A stretch of DNA of 23,517 nt from an uncultured Oscillospiraceae bacterium (GCA_910587335.1 CAJUMG010000013.1:1-23517), one strand, 5' to 3'. Shown: positions 8,344 to 16,784, counted from the first letter of the stretch. Notes: generated by a model from the letters alone, not told the origin. A program made the numbers and translations.

Positions 8344-8372
8344 TTGCAAATCGGGAAAAAATATGGTATGAT
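8344..8372 (+). promoter_or_regulatory. Promoter of the topoisomerase operon
   Basis: TTGCAA (8344-8349), a 17-nt spacer and TATGAT (8367-8372), with the extended -10 dinucleotide TG just before the -10 box. The bases TATGGTATGATAGC (8362-8375) are identical to those at the secG promoter. The leader to the start codon is roughly 110 nt. It contains AAAGCC and GGCTTTTTC, which can pair at long range and resemble a weak attenuator. Confidence 0.8.
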
Positions 8373-8490
8373 AGCCCGGAGCGGCCCATTCTCTGGATGG
8401 AACGGCGCGCACTGAAAGCCATTAAATGAATAAATGGACATTCCGGCGGCTTTTTCATCTGGGAAAAAATTTGATTTTGGGAGGGACTTT

Positions 8491-10467
8491 ATGTCCAAGA
8501 AGGCAAGCTATGACAACGAAAGCATTCAGTCCCTGAAGGGAGCGGACCGGGTTCGGAAACGGCCGGGTGTTATTTTTGGCTCCGACGGGATTGAAGGCTG
8601 CGAGCATTCGGTTTTTGAAATTTTGTCCAACTCCATTGACGAAGCCAGAGAGGGACGGGGCGACCGAATTATCATCACTCGTTTTTTGGACGGATCGGTG
8701 GAGGTACAGGATTTTGGCGCCGGTATTCCGGTGGATTATAATAAAAATGAAGGCCGGTACAATTGGGAGCTGTGTTTTTGCGAGCTGTATGCCGGCGGCA
8801 AATATAAAACCAACGAGGGGGAAGGCTACGAATATTCCCTGGGGCTAAACGGGCTGGGGCTTTGCGCTACCCAATACGCCGCGGAATATATGGATGTGGA
8901 GATCTTCCGGGATGGGTACCGCTACACCCTTCGGTTTGAAAAAGGGGAAAATGTTGGAGGGCTGCAAAAGGAACCCTCTAAGCAGAAGAAGACCGGCAGC
9001 CGCATCCGCTGGAAGCCGGATTTGGATGTATTTACCGATATTGACATTCCGGCGGCATATTATACCGAAGTGCTGAAACGGCAGGCGGTAGTCAATGCGG
9101 GACTGCTGTTTCTGTTCCAAAATCAGACAAACGAAGGGTTCGAAACGCAGGAGTTTTGCTATGAAAACGGGATCACCGACTATGTGAAGGAGCTGTCCGG
9201 TGAGGAAACGCTCACCGGCGTTCAGTACTGGGAGGCGCAGCGCCGGGGCAGAGACAGGGAAGACAAGCCGGAATACAAGGTCAAAATGCAGGTGGCCTGC
9301 TGTTTTTCCAACCGGGCTAAGCTGCTGGAATACTATCACAACTCCAGCCATCTGGAGCACGGCGGCGCCCCGGAAAAAGCGGTAAAGGTAGCGTTCGTAT
9401 CCCAGATTGACGGGATTTTAAAGCAGCAGGGGAAATACTTAAAGAACGAGAGCAAAATCACCTTTCAGGATGTGGAGGACTGCCTAGTACTGGTATCCTC
9501 TTCCTTCTCCACCCAGACCTCTTATGAGAATCAGACCAAAAAGAGCATTACCAACCGATTTATTTACGAGGCGATGACGGAATTTTTAAAGCATTCGTTG
9601 GAAATTTACTTTATTGAAAATCCGATAGAGGCTGCGAAGATTGCGGATCAGGTTTTGGTAAATAAAAGAAGCCGGGAGAATGCGGAAAAGACCCGGCTGA
9701 ATCTGAGAAAAAAATTGGCGGGGTCGATGGATCTTTCCAATCGGGTACAGAAGTTTGTGGACTGCCGCACCAAGGATGTGAACCGCCGGGAAATTTTTAT
9801 CGTGGAGGGGGATTCGGCCCTGGGGTCCTGCAAGCTTTCCCGGGATGCGGAATTTCAGGCGATCATTCCGGTGCGGGGAAAGATTCTCAACTGCCTGAAG
9901 GCGGAGTATGACAAGATTTTTAAGAATGAAATTATTATAGATATTCTCAAGGTACTGGGTTGCGGGGTAGAGGTACAGAGCAAATCCAACAAGGAGATTT
10001 CTAACTTTGATTTAGGGAATCTTCGCTGGAACAAGGTGATTATCTGCACCGATGCGGATGTGGACGGGTTCCAGATTCGGACGCTGATTTTGACCATGCT
10101 TTACCGGCTGGTGCCCACCTTGATTCAGGAGGGATATGTCTATATTGCGGAGTCGCCGCTGTACGAGATCAACACCAAGGACAAAACCTATTTCGCTTAT
10201 AATGAGGCGGAAAAGGCACAGATTCTGAGCCGGATCACCGGAAAATACACCATTCAGCGGTCCAAAGGGTTGGGCGAAAATGAGCCGGAAATGATGTGGA
10301 TGACCACCATGAATCCCGAAACCCGGCGGCTCATTAAGGTGAATCCCGAGGAGGCCGAAGCCACGGCCCAGATGTTTGACCTGCTTTTAGGGAAAAATCT
10401 GGAGGGCCGCAAGGAGTTTATCACCGAAAACGGCTACCGGTATCTGGACGCGGCGGATGTATCCTGA
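8491..10467 (+). CDS. Divergent type IIA DNA topoisomerase, subunit B (GyrB/ParE-like)
   Basis: 658 residues with the GyrB/ParE layout: GHKL ATPase, transducer, TOPRIM and C-terminal domain. The ATP site has N47 in SNSIDEA, D74 with GAG in DFGAGIP, and the lid GLNGLG (118-123), where GyrB usually has GLHGVG. The TOPRIM has EGDSA (E439) and DADVDG (521-526), so the metal-binding acidic residues are intact. The His expected after DADVDG in GyrB (DADVDGSH) is replaced: the sequence reads DADVDGFQIRTL. The late motif is RSKGLGENEPEMMW, against RYKGLGEMNPEQLW in GyrB. ATG at 8491 follows GGGAGGG; the frame runs upstream, but no homology supports a longer start. It pairs with the A subunit 74 nt downstream. 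It is probably an accessory enzyme besides housekeeping gyrase, which is inference. Confidence 0.9.
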   Translation: MSKKASYDNESIQSLKGADRVRKRPGVIFGSDGIEGCEHSVFEILSNSIDEAREGRGDRIIITRFLDGSVEVQDFGAGIPVDYNKNEGRYNWELCFCELYAGGKYKTNEGEGYEYSLGLNGLGLCATQYAAEYMDVEIFRDGYRYTLRFEKGENVGGLQKEPSKQKKTGSRIRWKPDLDVFTDIDIPAAYYTEVLKRQAVVNAGLLFLFQNQTNEGFETQEFCYENGITDYVKELSGEETLTGVQYWEAQRRGRDREDKPEYKVKMQVACCFSNRAKLLEYYHNSSHLEHGGAPEKAVKVAFVSQIDGILKQQGKYLKNESKITFQDVEDCLVLVSSSFSTQTSYENQTKKSITNRFIYEAMTEFLKHSLEIYFIENPIEAAKIADQVLVNKRSRENAEKTRLNLRKKLAGSMDLSNRVQKFVDCRTKDVNRREIFIVEGDSALGSCKLSRDAEFQAIIPVRGKILNCLKAEYDKIFKNEIIIDILKVLGCGVEVQSKSNKEISNFDLGNLRWNKVIICTDADVDGFQIRTLILTMLYRLVPTLIQEGYVYIAESPLYEINTKDKTYFAYNEAEKAQILSRITGKYTIQRSKGLGENEPEMMWMTTMNPETRRLIKVNPEEAEATAQMFDLLLGKNLEGRKEFITENGYRYLDAADVS

Positions 10468-10541
10468 CGGCGGGAACCTGAGCTGGCGAGAGCCGGTAGA
10501 ATTTGGAGGAGAAAAATACATGATGATATGGGGGGAAAGAC

Positions 10542-12800
10542 ATGGCTCCTAGAAAAAAGAAGGATCAGACGCCCAAGAGGCCGACGGGTAATCTGGCGGC
10601 GGAGATTGAAAACGCCGGCGTTGTGATGGAACAGCCGATTACCCAAACGCTGGAAACCAACTTTATGCCCTATGCGATGAGCGTTATTATCTCCCGTGCA
10701 ATTCCGGAAATGGATGGGTTTAAGCCGGCACATCGAAAGCTTTTATACACAATGTATAAAATGGGCCTGCTGACCGGAGCGCGGACCAAATCCGCCAATA
10801 TCGTTGGCCAGACCATGCGGCTCAATCCCCATGGAGACGCGGCAATTTACGAGACGCTGGTACGACTGACCAGGGGAAATCAGGCGCTTTTGCACCCTTA
10901 TATAGATTCCAAAGGGAATTTTGGCAAAGCCTATTCCCGGGACATGGCTTATGCTGCTTCCCGTTATACAGAGGCAAAGCTGGACACCATCTGTGGCGAG
11001 CTGTTCGCGGATATCGACAAGGATACGGTGGACTTTGTGGACAACTATGACGGGAGCATGAAGGAGCCTTCTCTTCTGCCGGTGCGTTTTCCCAGCATTC
11101 TGCTCAACGCCAACATTGGAATCGCGGTGAGTATGGCCAGCGCCATCTGTCCGTTTAATCTGGAGGAGCTGTGCGATACGACCATCGCGCTGATGAAAAA
11201 TCCGGATCACGACCTGCTGACCACCCTTACGGCCCCGGATTTTCCGGGCGGTGGGTACATTTTGTACAATGAATCGGAGCTGCGCAGGATCTACGAAACC
11301 GGGCGGGGCAGCGTTCGGGTCCGGGCCAGGTACAGCTATGACAAAACGGCAAACTGCTTGGAGATTACCGAGATTCCGCCTACCACAACGGTCGAGGTGA
11401 TCATCGACAAAATTGTGGAGCTGGCCAAGAGCGGAAAAGCGCGGGAGGTTGCCGATATCCGGGACGAAACCGACCTGTCGGGTCTAAAGATTGCCATTGA
11501 TTTAAAAAGAGGGGCTGATCCGGACAAGGTGATGCGGGGACTGTTCCGCATGACACCGTTAGAGGATACGATGTCCTGTAATTTTAATGTGCTCATTGGC
11601 GGGTACCCCAAAGTGTTAGGGGCGCGGGATCTGCTGATCGAATGGATTGCTTTCCGAGAAGAATGTATCAAGCGGCGGGTTTATTTTGACCTAAAAAAGA
11701 AAAAAGAAAAGCTGCATCTGCTGTTGGGTTTGTCCAAAATTTTGCTGGATATTGATAAGGCGATTCGGATTGTCCGCGAGACTGAGGAAGAATCGGAAGT
11801 GGTCATGAACCTGATGATTGGTTTTGGCATTGACGAGGTACAGGCGGAATATGTAGCGGAAATCCGTTTGCGCCATTTGAACCGGGAATATATTCTAAAG
11901 CGCACCGACGAGGTGGAAAATCTGAAAAAAGAGATTGCCCAGATGGAGGAGATTCTGGGGGATCAGAAAAAGGTACGGGGAATCATTGTCGAGGAGCTGA
12001 GCGACGTTAAGAAAAAGTATGCGCAGCCCCGCCGCAGCCTGATTTTATACGATGTGCAGACAGAGCAGGAGGATGAGGAGGAAGGTCCGCCCGACTATCC
12101 GGTTCATCTGTTTTTCACCCGGGAGGGGTATTTTAAAAAAATTACCCCTCAGTCATTGCGCATGAGCTCGGAGCAAAAGCTGAAGGAAGGCGACGCAATC
12201 TGGCAGGGAATGGAGAGCAGCAACCGGGCGAATCTCTTGTTGTTTACCGACCGCCAGCAGGTCTATAAGTCCCATGTATACGATTTTGAGGACACCAAGG
12301 CCAGCGTGTTGGGCGACTATCTGCCGGCCAAGCTGGGCTTTGAGGAAGGGGAACGAATTGTCAGCTTTGCGGTGGTGAAGGAATTCGTTGGGTACATGAT
12401 CTTTTTCTTCCAAAATGGCAAGGCGGCCAAGGTGGAGATGAAGTCCTACGAGACCAGGAGCAACCGAAAACGCCTGACCGGCGCGTTTAGCGCAAAGGAT
12501 AGTCTGGTGGGTGCGTTCTATATTGAGGAGGATCGGGAATTTCTGCTCCGGGCCACAGGCGGCCGAACGCTGATCGTCCACACCGGCGCGATTAGTTCCA
12601 AGCAGTCCCGGGACACACAGGGTGTAGCGGTAATGTCCCTAAAGAAAAACGCGGTGGTGGATGCGGTCATGCCTTTTGAGCCGGGAATGCTGGGAAATGA
12701 GCACCGGTTTAAGACAAAGTCTCTGCCGGCTGCCGGCGCGATACCCAAATCGGAGGATTTGGGAGAGCAGATGAGCCTGCTAGGCGGGCAGAAGGAATAA
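10542..12800 (+). CDS. Divergent type IIA DNA topoisomerase, subunit A (GyrA/ParC-like)
   Basis: 752 residues, the breakage-reunion subunit. The catalytic tyrosine is Y142 preceded by R141 in ASRYTEAKL. The winged-helix region holds KPAHRKLLY and NPHGDAAIYETLVRL. A long coiled-coil tower follows (about 370-490). The C-terminal part from about residue 520 resembles a beta-pinwheel but lacks the QRRGGKG GyrA box, so wrapping and supercoiling like gyrase is unlikely; a ParC-like decatenase or relaxase fits better (inference). At the residues matching E. coli GyrA S83 and D87 it has A100 and E104. A purine-rich GGGGGGAAAG precedes the ATG closely. The tail is Lys/Glu-rich. Confidence 0.9.
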   Translation: MAPRKKKDQTPKRPTGNLAAEIENAGVVMEQPITQTLETNFMPYAMSVIISRAIPEMDGFKPAHRKLLYTMYKMGLLTGARTKSANIVGQTMRLNPHGDAAIYETLVRLTRGNQALLHPYIDSKGNFGKAYSRDMAYAASRYTEAKLDTICGELFADIDKDTVDFVDNYDGSMKEPSLLPVRFPSILLNANIGIAVSMASAICPFNLEELCDTTIALMKNPDHDLLTTLTAPDFPGGGYILYNESELRRIYETGRGSVRVRARYSYDKTANCLEITEIPPTTTVEVIIDKIVELAKSGKAREVADIRDETDLSGLKIAIDLKRGADPDKVMRGLFRMTPLEDTMSCNFNVLIGGYPKVLGARDLLIEWIAFREECIKRRVYFDLKKKKEKLHLLLGLSKILLDIDKAIRIVRETEEESEVVMNLMIGFGIDEVQAEYVAEIRLRHLNREYILKRTDEVENLKKEIAQMEEILGDQKKVRGIIVEELSDVKKKYAQPRRSLILYDVQTEQEDEEEGPPDYPVHLFFTREGYFKKITPQSLRMSSEQKLKEGDAIWQGMESSNRANLLLFTDRQQVYKSHVYDFEDTKASVLGDYLPAKLGFEEGERIVSFAVVKEFVGYMIFFFQNGKAAKVEMKSYETRSNRKRLTGAFSAKDSLVGAFYIEEDREFLLRATGGRTLIVHTGAISSKQSRDTQGVAVMSLKKNAVVDAVMPFEPGMLGNEHRFKTKSLPAAGAIPKSEDLGEQMSLLGGQKE

Positions 12801-12846
12801 GCCCTAGAGGGTTCTGGCTAAAAGGCAAAAAAAGGCCGCCTGCGCG

Positions 12847-12886
12847 AAGGACGCCGGCAGCCGATGGTTCTGCCGGCGCCCTTTCA
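12847..12886 (+). terminator. Hairpin after the topoisomerase operon
   Basis: AAGG and CGCCGGCAG (12847-12860) pair with CTGCCGGCG and CCTT (12870-12883), with a 9-nt loop and a single A/C mismatch. The 3' side is CTTTCAAAC, a poor U-tract, so termination may be incomplete. It is the only strong hairpin between this operon and secG. Confidence 0.6.
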
Positions 12887-12992
12887 AACGCAACAGGGAT
12901 AAAGGACTTTAGCACAACCAGTAAACAGTATGTCCAGGGGGAATAGATTTATACTTTTGTAAAAAGATTCGTCAGTTTTTGGTTAAAAAATA

Positions 12993-13021
12993 TTGCAAAG
13001 AATCTGAAACTATGGTATGAT
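12993..13021 (+). promoter_or_regulatory. secG promoter
   Basis: TTGCAA (12993-12998), a 17-nt spacer and TATGAT (13016-13021), with an upstream TG (extended -10). The architecture and -10 surroundings are the same as at 8344-8375. The expected start of transcription is close to 13028, giving a leader of under 30 nt. Confidence 0.82.
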
Positions 13022-13054
13022 AGCAATGTTAAACAGAATTTTCGGAGGTGTGCT

Positions 13055-13300
13055 ATGAAGGCATTTGAAATAATCGGCGGCGTTTTGCTCATCCTGATGG
13101 CGATTGCAATCATTATTATGGTCCTGATGCAGGAGGGAAAAGGCGGCGGTGCTTCAGCGCTGGGTGGTGCGCAGGCCCAAAACTTTGGCAGAAACAGGGC
13201 GAAAACTTTGGATGTGCTTCTTTCCAAGTATACAAAGGTGATTGGCGCTGCATTTTTGGTTGTGACGTTTTTAGTCTGGATTTTAAGTATCTATTTTTGA
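13055..13300 (+). CDS. secG: Preprotein translocase subunit SecG
   Basis: 81 residues, typical for SecG. It is the small accessory membrane subunit of the SecYEG channel that assists SecA-driven export. Two transmembrane segments (about residues 5-23 and 58-80) flank the conserved loop LMQEGKGGGASALGGA, which carries the family's glycine-rich signature. GGAGGTG lies just before the ATG. It has its own promoter and terminator. Its place upstream of rnr is the common Firmicutes order (secG-rnr-smpB). Confidence 0.95.
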   Translation: MKAFEIIGGVLLILMAIAIIIMVLMQEGKGGGASALGGAQAQNFGRNRAKTLDVLLSKYTKVIGAAFLVVTFLVWILSIYF

Positions 13301-13309
13301 TTGTATTGA

Positions 13310-13339
13310 AAAGGCCCTGCCAACGGCAGGGCCTTTCTT
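13310..13339 (+). terminator. Terminator after secG
   Basis: AAGGCCCTGCC (13311-13321) pairs perfectly with GGCAGGGCCTT (13325-13335), loop AAC, followed by TCTT. The stem is very stable but the U-tract is interrupted, so some read-through into rnr is possible. No strong promoter was recognised in the 130 nt before rnr. Confidence 0.85.
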
Positions 13340-13473
13340 GCTATATGCTTTGAAAAGTCAAAGGCTTTGGGTGTTTTAACCGGATTATCGATGCAGTTTT
13401 GCAAAAAATTCTTGGCGAAAGGCATGGACGATAGAGAACAATGAGGGAACGAGAAAAGAAGGAAGAATGGAAA

Positions 13474-15654
13474 ATGAAACAAAATCAAAAGGCAAGGAAA
13501 AAGTATACCCGTCCCCATCGGGCGGGGAAAAAGCCGGCAGACCGGCAAAATTTTGAAAAGGAGATCCTACGCGTTTTACAGCGGGCGGGAAATCGGGGCG
13601 CTTCGGCCAAATATTTGCAGGAACAGGCGGGGGTTCGGCGCCATCAGACCGAAAGCTTTTTGTTGACACTGGCGGGTATGGTGAAAAAAGGCGAGGTTCA
13701 GCAGAGAAGGGACCGATATTATAGGGAAAAAAAGGATCGGACTGCGCAGGCGGTTGTTGTCAAGGTGACCGAGGGCTTTGGGTTTGTCCGCCCGGATGAG
13801 GAGCAGGCGGATGTGTTCATCCCTGGGCGCTATATGCTGGGTGCGCTGCCTGGAGACCGGGTAAAAATTGCAGTACGGCAAGGAAAAGGCAATCTGCTGG
13901 AGGGAGAGGTGCTCCAGATTCTGGAGGAGAAGGATTACCGTTTCACCGGCATTTTCCGATTGGAAGACGGACTGCCGGTGGTGTATCCCGACACGCAGAT
14001 GAAAGGGCCGATACCGATTGCAAAAGGTCAGGCAAAAGGCGCGAAGGAAGGGGACAAGGTCCTGGCGCAGATTGTCAAGCGAGGGCAGCGGCATTTTGAC
14101 CATCGGGCGGCGGTGATGGAGATCTTCGGTTCCGGTCAGTTGGCATCGGTCTGCTGCGAGGCGATTTTGGCGGATAACGGCATTGAGAAAGAATTTCCGC
14201 CATCGGTGCTGGAGGAAGCGAAAAAGGTCCAGGAAAAGGGGCTTTCGGGGCGAGAGATCGACCGGCGGCTAGATTTGCGCGGCGAAATCATTTTTACCAT
14301 CGACGGTGCGGATACGAAGGATATTGACGATGCAGTTTCGCTGACCCGGATGGAGGATGGCTGGGTGCTGGGGGTACACATTGCGGATGTCAGCTATTAT
14401 GTGCGGCCGGGTTCCGCATTGGACGAAGAGGCGCTTCGGCGGGGAACCTCGGTCTACTATGCCAACGCGGTTATTCCCATGCTGCCCAAGGAGCTTTCCA
14501 ACGGCATCTGTTCACTGAATCCCCAGGAGGATCGGCTGGCGTTTTCGGCCCTAATGCGTTTGGACCGGGAAGGCGGGTTACAGGAATACGCTTTTCACAA
14601 ATCGGTCATTCGCTCTCGGGTCAAAGGGGTTTACAGCGAGATCAACCGAATTTTTGAGGGGACGGCGGATGCGGCGATCCGACAAAAATACCATGGATTG
14701 GAGCCGGTTTTGGAGAATATGAAAGAGCTGGCGGGCCTTCTATCCCAGCGAAGATCGCAGCGGGGTGGGCTGGAGCTGGAATCCTCTGAGGCAAAAATTC
14801 TCATTGGGGAGGACGGCCGTGTACAGGACATTCTTCCCCGTGGGAGCGGCTTGGCGGAAGGGCTGATCGAAGAATTTATGCTGGTGGCAAACGAAGCGGC
14901 GGCCTCGTTCGGGATAGAAAGAGAGCTTCCCTTTTTGTTCCGGGTTCACGAGGACCCTTCGGCAGAGAAGCTGGAGGCGTTGTCCGAGCTGCTGACCGTG
15001 CTGGGGCTGGACACTTCGGACATCAAGCCGGGGGTACAGCCCTCTCAGCTGCAAAAAATTCTTCGCTCGGTCCAGGGCACGGACATGCAGGCGCTGGTTA
15101 ACAGCCAGCTGCTGCGGTCGATGGCGAAGGCCCAGTATTCCGAGATCAACAAGGGCCATTTTGGTCTGGTGCTGCAAAAATATTCCCATTTTACCTCACC
15201 GATTCGCCGGTACCCGGATTTGGCGATCCACCGCATTATGAGCGAGTCGCTAAAGGGGATGGACAAGCAGGAGGCGCAGCGGCGGTTTGGCCGGTTTGCC
15301 AAGGAGGCGGCGATCCATTCCAGCGGGGCGGAGCAGCTGGCGATGACGGTGGAGAGAAAATGCGAGGACTGCTATAAGGCGGAGTACATGTCGAATCATT
15401 TAGGCGAATCCTATGAAGGGGTGGTTTCCGGCGCTACCGCTCGGGGGATTTTTGTGGAACTGCCCAACACGGTAGAGGGGATGGTCCGTCTTTCAGAGCT
15501 ATCCGGGCGGTTTGAATATGACGGAAAGATGGAAGTCAAGGATCTGGACAGCGGACGGCGGCTGCGCATTGGCGACCGCGTCCGGGTAAAGGTAGCCCGG
15601 GCGGATGTTTCCTCCGGCGATGTGGATTTTGTACTGGACGATCCTTCTTTATAA
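13474..15654 (+). CDS. rnr: Ribonuclease R
   Basis: About 726 residues. A processive 3'-5' exoribonuclease that degrades structured RNA and takes part in rRNA and tmRNA-linked quality control. A basic N-terminus and a winged-helix region (about residues 20-85) precede cold-shock domains (VTEGFGFVRPDEEQADVFIPG). The RNB catalytic domain has TIDGADTKDIDDAVS, with D277, D283, D285 and D286 matching the metal ligands of RNase II. A C-terminal S1 domain (about 645-720) starts at YEGVVSGATARGIFVEL. ATG at 13474 has AAGGAAG 8 nt upstream; an in-frame ATG at 13441 lacks a ribosome binding site. smpB, often next, is absent here. Confidence 0.95.
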   Translation: MKQNQKARKKYTRPHRAGKKPADRQNFEKEILRVLQRAGNRGASAKYLQEQAGVRRHQTESFLLTLAGMVKKGEVQQRRDRYYREKKDRTAQAVVVKVTEGFGFVRPDEEQADVFIPGRYMLGALPGDRVKIAVRQGKGNLLEGEVLQILEEKDYRFTGIFRLEDGLPVVYPDTQMKGPIPIAKGQAKGAKEGDKVLAQIVKRGQRHFDHRAAVMEIFGSGQLASVCCEAILADNGIEKEFPPSVLEEAKKVQEKGLSGREIDRRLDLRGEIIFTIDGADTKDIDDAVSLTRMEDGWVLGVHIADVSYYVRPGSALDEEALRRGTSVYYANAVIPMLPKELSNGICSLNPQEDRLAFSALMRLDREGGLQEYAFHKSVIRSRVKGVYSEINRIFEGTADAAIRQKYHGLEPVLENMKELAGLLSQRRSQRGGLELESSEAKILIGEDGRVQDILPRGSGLAEGLIEEFMLVANEAAASFGIERELPFLFRVHEDPSAEKLEALSELLTVLGLDTSDIKPGVQPSQLQKILRSVQGTDMQALVNSQLLRSMAKAQYSEINKGHFGLVLQKYSHFTSPIRRYPDLAIHRIMSESLKGMDKQEAQRRFGRFAKEAAIHSSGAEQLAMTVERKCEDCYKAEYMSNHLGESYEGVVSGATARGIFVELPNTVEGMVRLSELSGRFEYDGKMEVKDLDSGRRLRIGDRVRVKVARADVSSGDVDFVLDDPSL

Positions 15655-15666
15655 CGGTGAAAACGA

Positions 15667-15709
15667 AAAAGGTCCTCCTTCCGCTTGAAAACGGAAAGGG
15701 GACCTTTTG
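15667..15709. terminator. Bidirectional terminator between rnr and the small minus-strand gene
   Basis: AAAAGGTCC and CCTTCCG (15667-15683) pair with CGGAAAGG and GGACCTTTT (15692-15708) around a short loop. A-rich DNA on the left and a T-run on the right let it act for rnr on plus and for the converging 61-residue gene on minus. Confidence 0.85.
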
Positions 15710-15794
15710 ATTAGAAAAGCTCTCTGCTTTTTATCGCGCGTAATGGCCTAGGAATGCCTGTATGCCGACCTTTCGTTTATATGGAACCGGAAAG

Positions 15795-15980
15795 TCAGCA
15801 GGAGGCCTCTTTTTTACAGGGAGCCGTGCGGCTGTCGGCATAGCCGGCCTGATGGGTACAGCTGCCCTGGTTCAGGCACTGTTCCTGGCGGTTGCCATCG
15901 CTGTCCCACCAAATTTCCACCGGAACGTTTTGTCCCTTGGCAGGGCAATACCGTTCCCCTACTGTACCAAAATTTTTCAT
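15795..15980 (-). CDS. Small Cys-containing protein, function unknown
   Basis: 61 residues with cysteines at 12, 35, 41, 55 and 61. The first half, YCPAKGQNVPVEIWWDSDG followed by CLNQGSC, looks like a compact folded domain that may bind a metal through C12, C35 and C41. The Lys/Ser/Cys tail appears disordered. GGGAGG lies 7 nt upstream of the ATG on the minus strand, an excellent ribosome binding site that marks this as real rather than the overlapping plus-strand frame. There is no signal peptide or membrane segment. It stands alone, converging on rnr and diverging from the YaaL-like gene. I recall similar short proteins in Clostridia but know of no function. Confidence 0.7.
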   Translation of the reverse strand: MKNFGTVGERYCPAKGQNVPVEIWWDSDGNRQEQCLNQGSCTHQAGYADSRTAPCKKEASC

Positions 15981-16115
15981 ATCTGTTCCTCCCGTTGCAG
16001 TATAAAGCTAGTATACGCAGAAAAATGCGGGATAACCGGTTTTTTTGAAATGAATAAGATTTGGTATAAATGTCCATGCTTTTTACATAGACTTATGTAG
16101 AAAGGCGGAGTGGAT

Positions 16116-16397
16116 ATGGAGGGTATTTTAAAAAATAGCAGGTTATTTGCCAAGGAAAAAGAGGATCGTCAGGCGATCGAGAGGTATCGGGATATTTTGC
16201 GGGATTTGGCGTTTTTACGTGCGCAGATTGAGCGGGTGGACTCCAATTTTAACATGACGGACGATGAAGATCTGGTAGAAAGTTACATTTATGAGTCCAA
16301 CGCTTTGGCGGCACGTTACCGTTTTCTGCTGCGGACGGCAAAGGAGCAAAGAGCCAGACTGGGGAATGTCCAGGTACCAATTGGAATAACGGAGTGA
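16116..16397 (+). CDS. YaaL-like DUF2508 family protein
   Basis: 93 residues, mostly helical and charged. DDEDLVESYIYESNALAARYRFLLRTAKE matches the DUF2508/YaaL pattern of an acidic start, an IYE motif and a RYxxLL helix. No membrane segment or signal is present; it is likely cytosolic. The molecular role is unknown in the family. ATG at 16116 has GGAG 5 nt upstream; a GTG at 16110 is in frame but too close to the ribosome binding site. Its TGA lies 5 nt before the BofA-like ATG. In Bacillus yaaL sits between recR and bofA; here recR is absent but the yaaL-bofA pair is kept. Confidence 0.85.
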   Translation: MEGILKNSRLFAKEKEDRQAIERYRDILRDLAFLRAQIERVDSNFNMTDDEDLVESYIYESNALAARYRFLLRTAKEQRARLGNVQVPIGITE

Positions 16398-16402
16398 TAA
16401 AA

Positions 16403-16648
16403 ATGCTGATTTGGATTGCAGGCGGAATAGGCGTTTTGATGGGAGCTTTCTTTATCAAAACAGGAAAGCCGGTACGGCACCTTCTATCCAGCACGCTTAG
16501 CGGTGGGATAACCTTTTGGCTGCTGAACCTGCTTTCGGGTTTTACGGGGGTACAGCTGTCTTTAAATCTGGCGTCGGCTTTTTCAGCGGTTCTGCTGGGA
16601 GCGCCGGGCATCTGCTCTCTATGGCTGTTAAGGCTTTTGTGGAAGTAA
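16403..16648 (+). CDS. BofA-family protein (pro-sigma-K processing inhibitor family)
   Basis: 81 residues, almost wholly hydrophobic: a first helix at about residues 2-19, a second at about 30-47 and a C-terminal helix. The family signature GVQLSLNLASAFSAVLLGAPG matches the GIxxPINxxxxxxxGILGIPG pattern of BofA. In Bacillus, BofA holds the SpoIVFB protease inactive in the forespore outer membrane until sigma-K is needed, so its presence points to a spore former. ATG at 16403 has GGAG 8 nt upstream. GTG at 16394 overlaps the previous stop and is a weaker candidate. It is co-transcribed with the YaaL-like gene. Confidence 0.85.
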   Translation: MLIWIAGGIGVLMGAFFIKTGKPVRHLLSSTLSGGITFWLLNLLSGFTGVQLSLNLASAFSAVLLGAPGICSLWLLRLLWK

Positions 16649-16680
16649 AAAGGGTCAGAAATAGGTTGCAAAAGTCAATA

Positions 16681-16719
16681 AAAAAATCCCCTGATCTTAC
16701 AAAGACAGGGGATTTTTTT
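16681..16719. terminator. Bidirectional terminator after the BofA-like gene
   Basis: AAAAAATCCCCTG (16681-16693) and CAGGGGATTTTTT (16706-16718) form a 13-bp stem with a 12-nt loop. A- and T-runs on both sides make it functional in both directions. Confidence 0.93.
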
Positions 16720-16784
16720 ACTTTTGGCACGTAGTGACATAACCAATTAAAACATATATTCACTTTAAAAGTGGAAGGATGCGC

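Noticed and set aside
8434..8490. Longer start for the topoisomerase B subunit
   Set aside because: The first 19 codons lack a ribosome binding site and homology, while GGGAGGG precedes the ATG at 8491.
15762..16100. 112-residue plus-strand frame
   Set aside because: It lies opposite the small cysteine gene, has no ribosome binding site and reads as low-likelihood protein; the minus-strand gene has a strong site.
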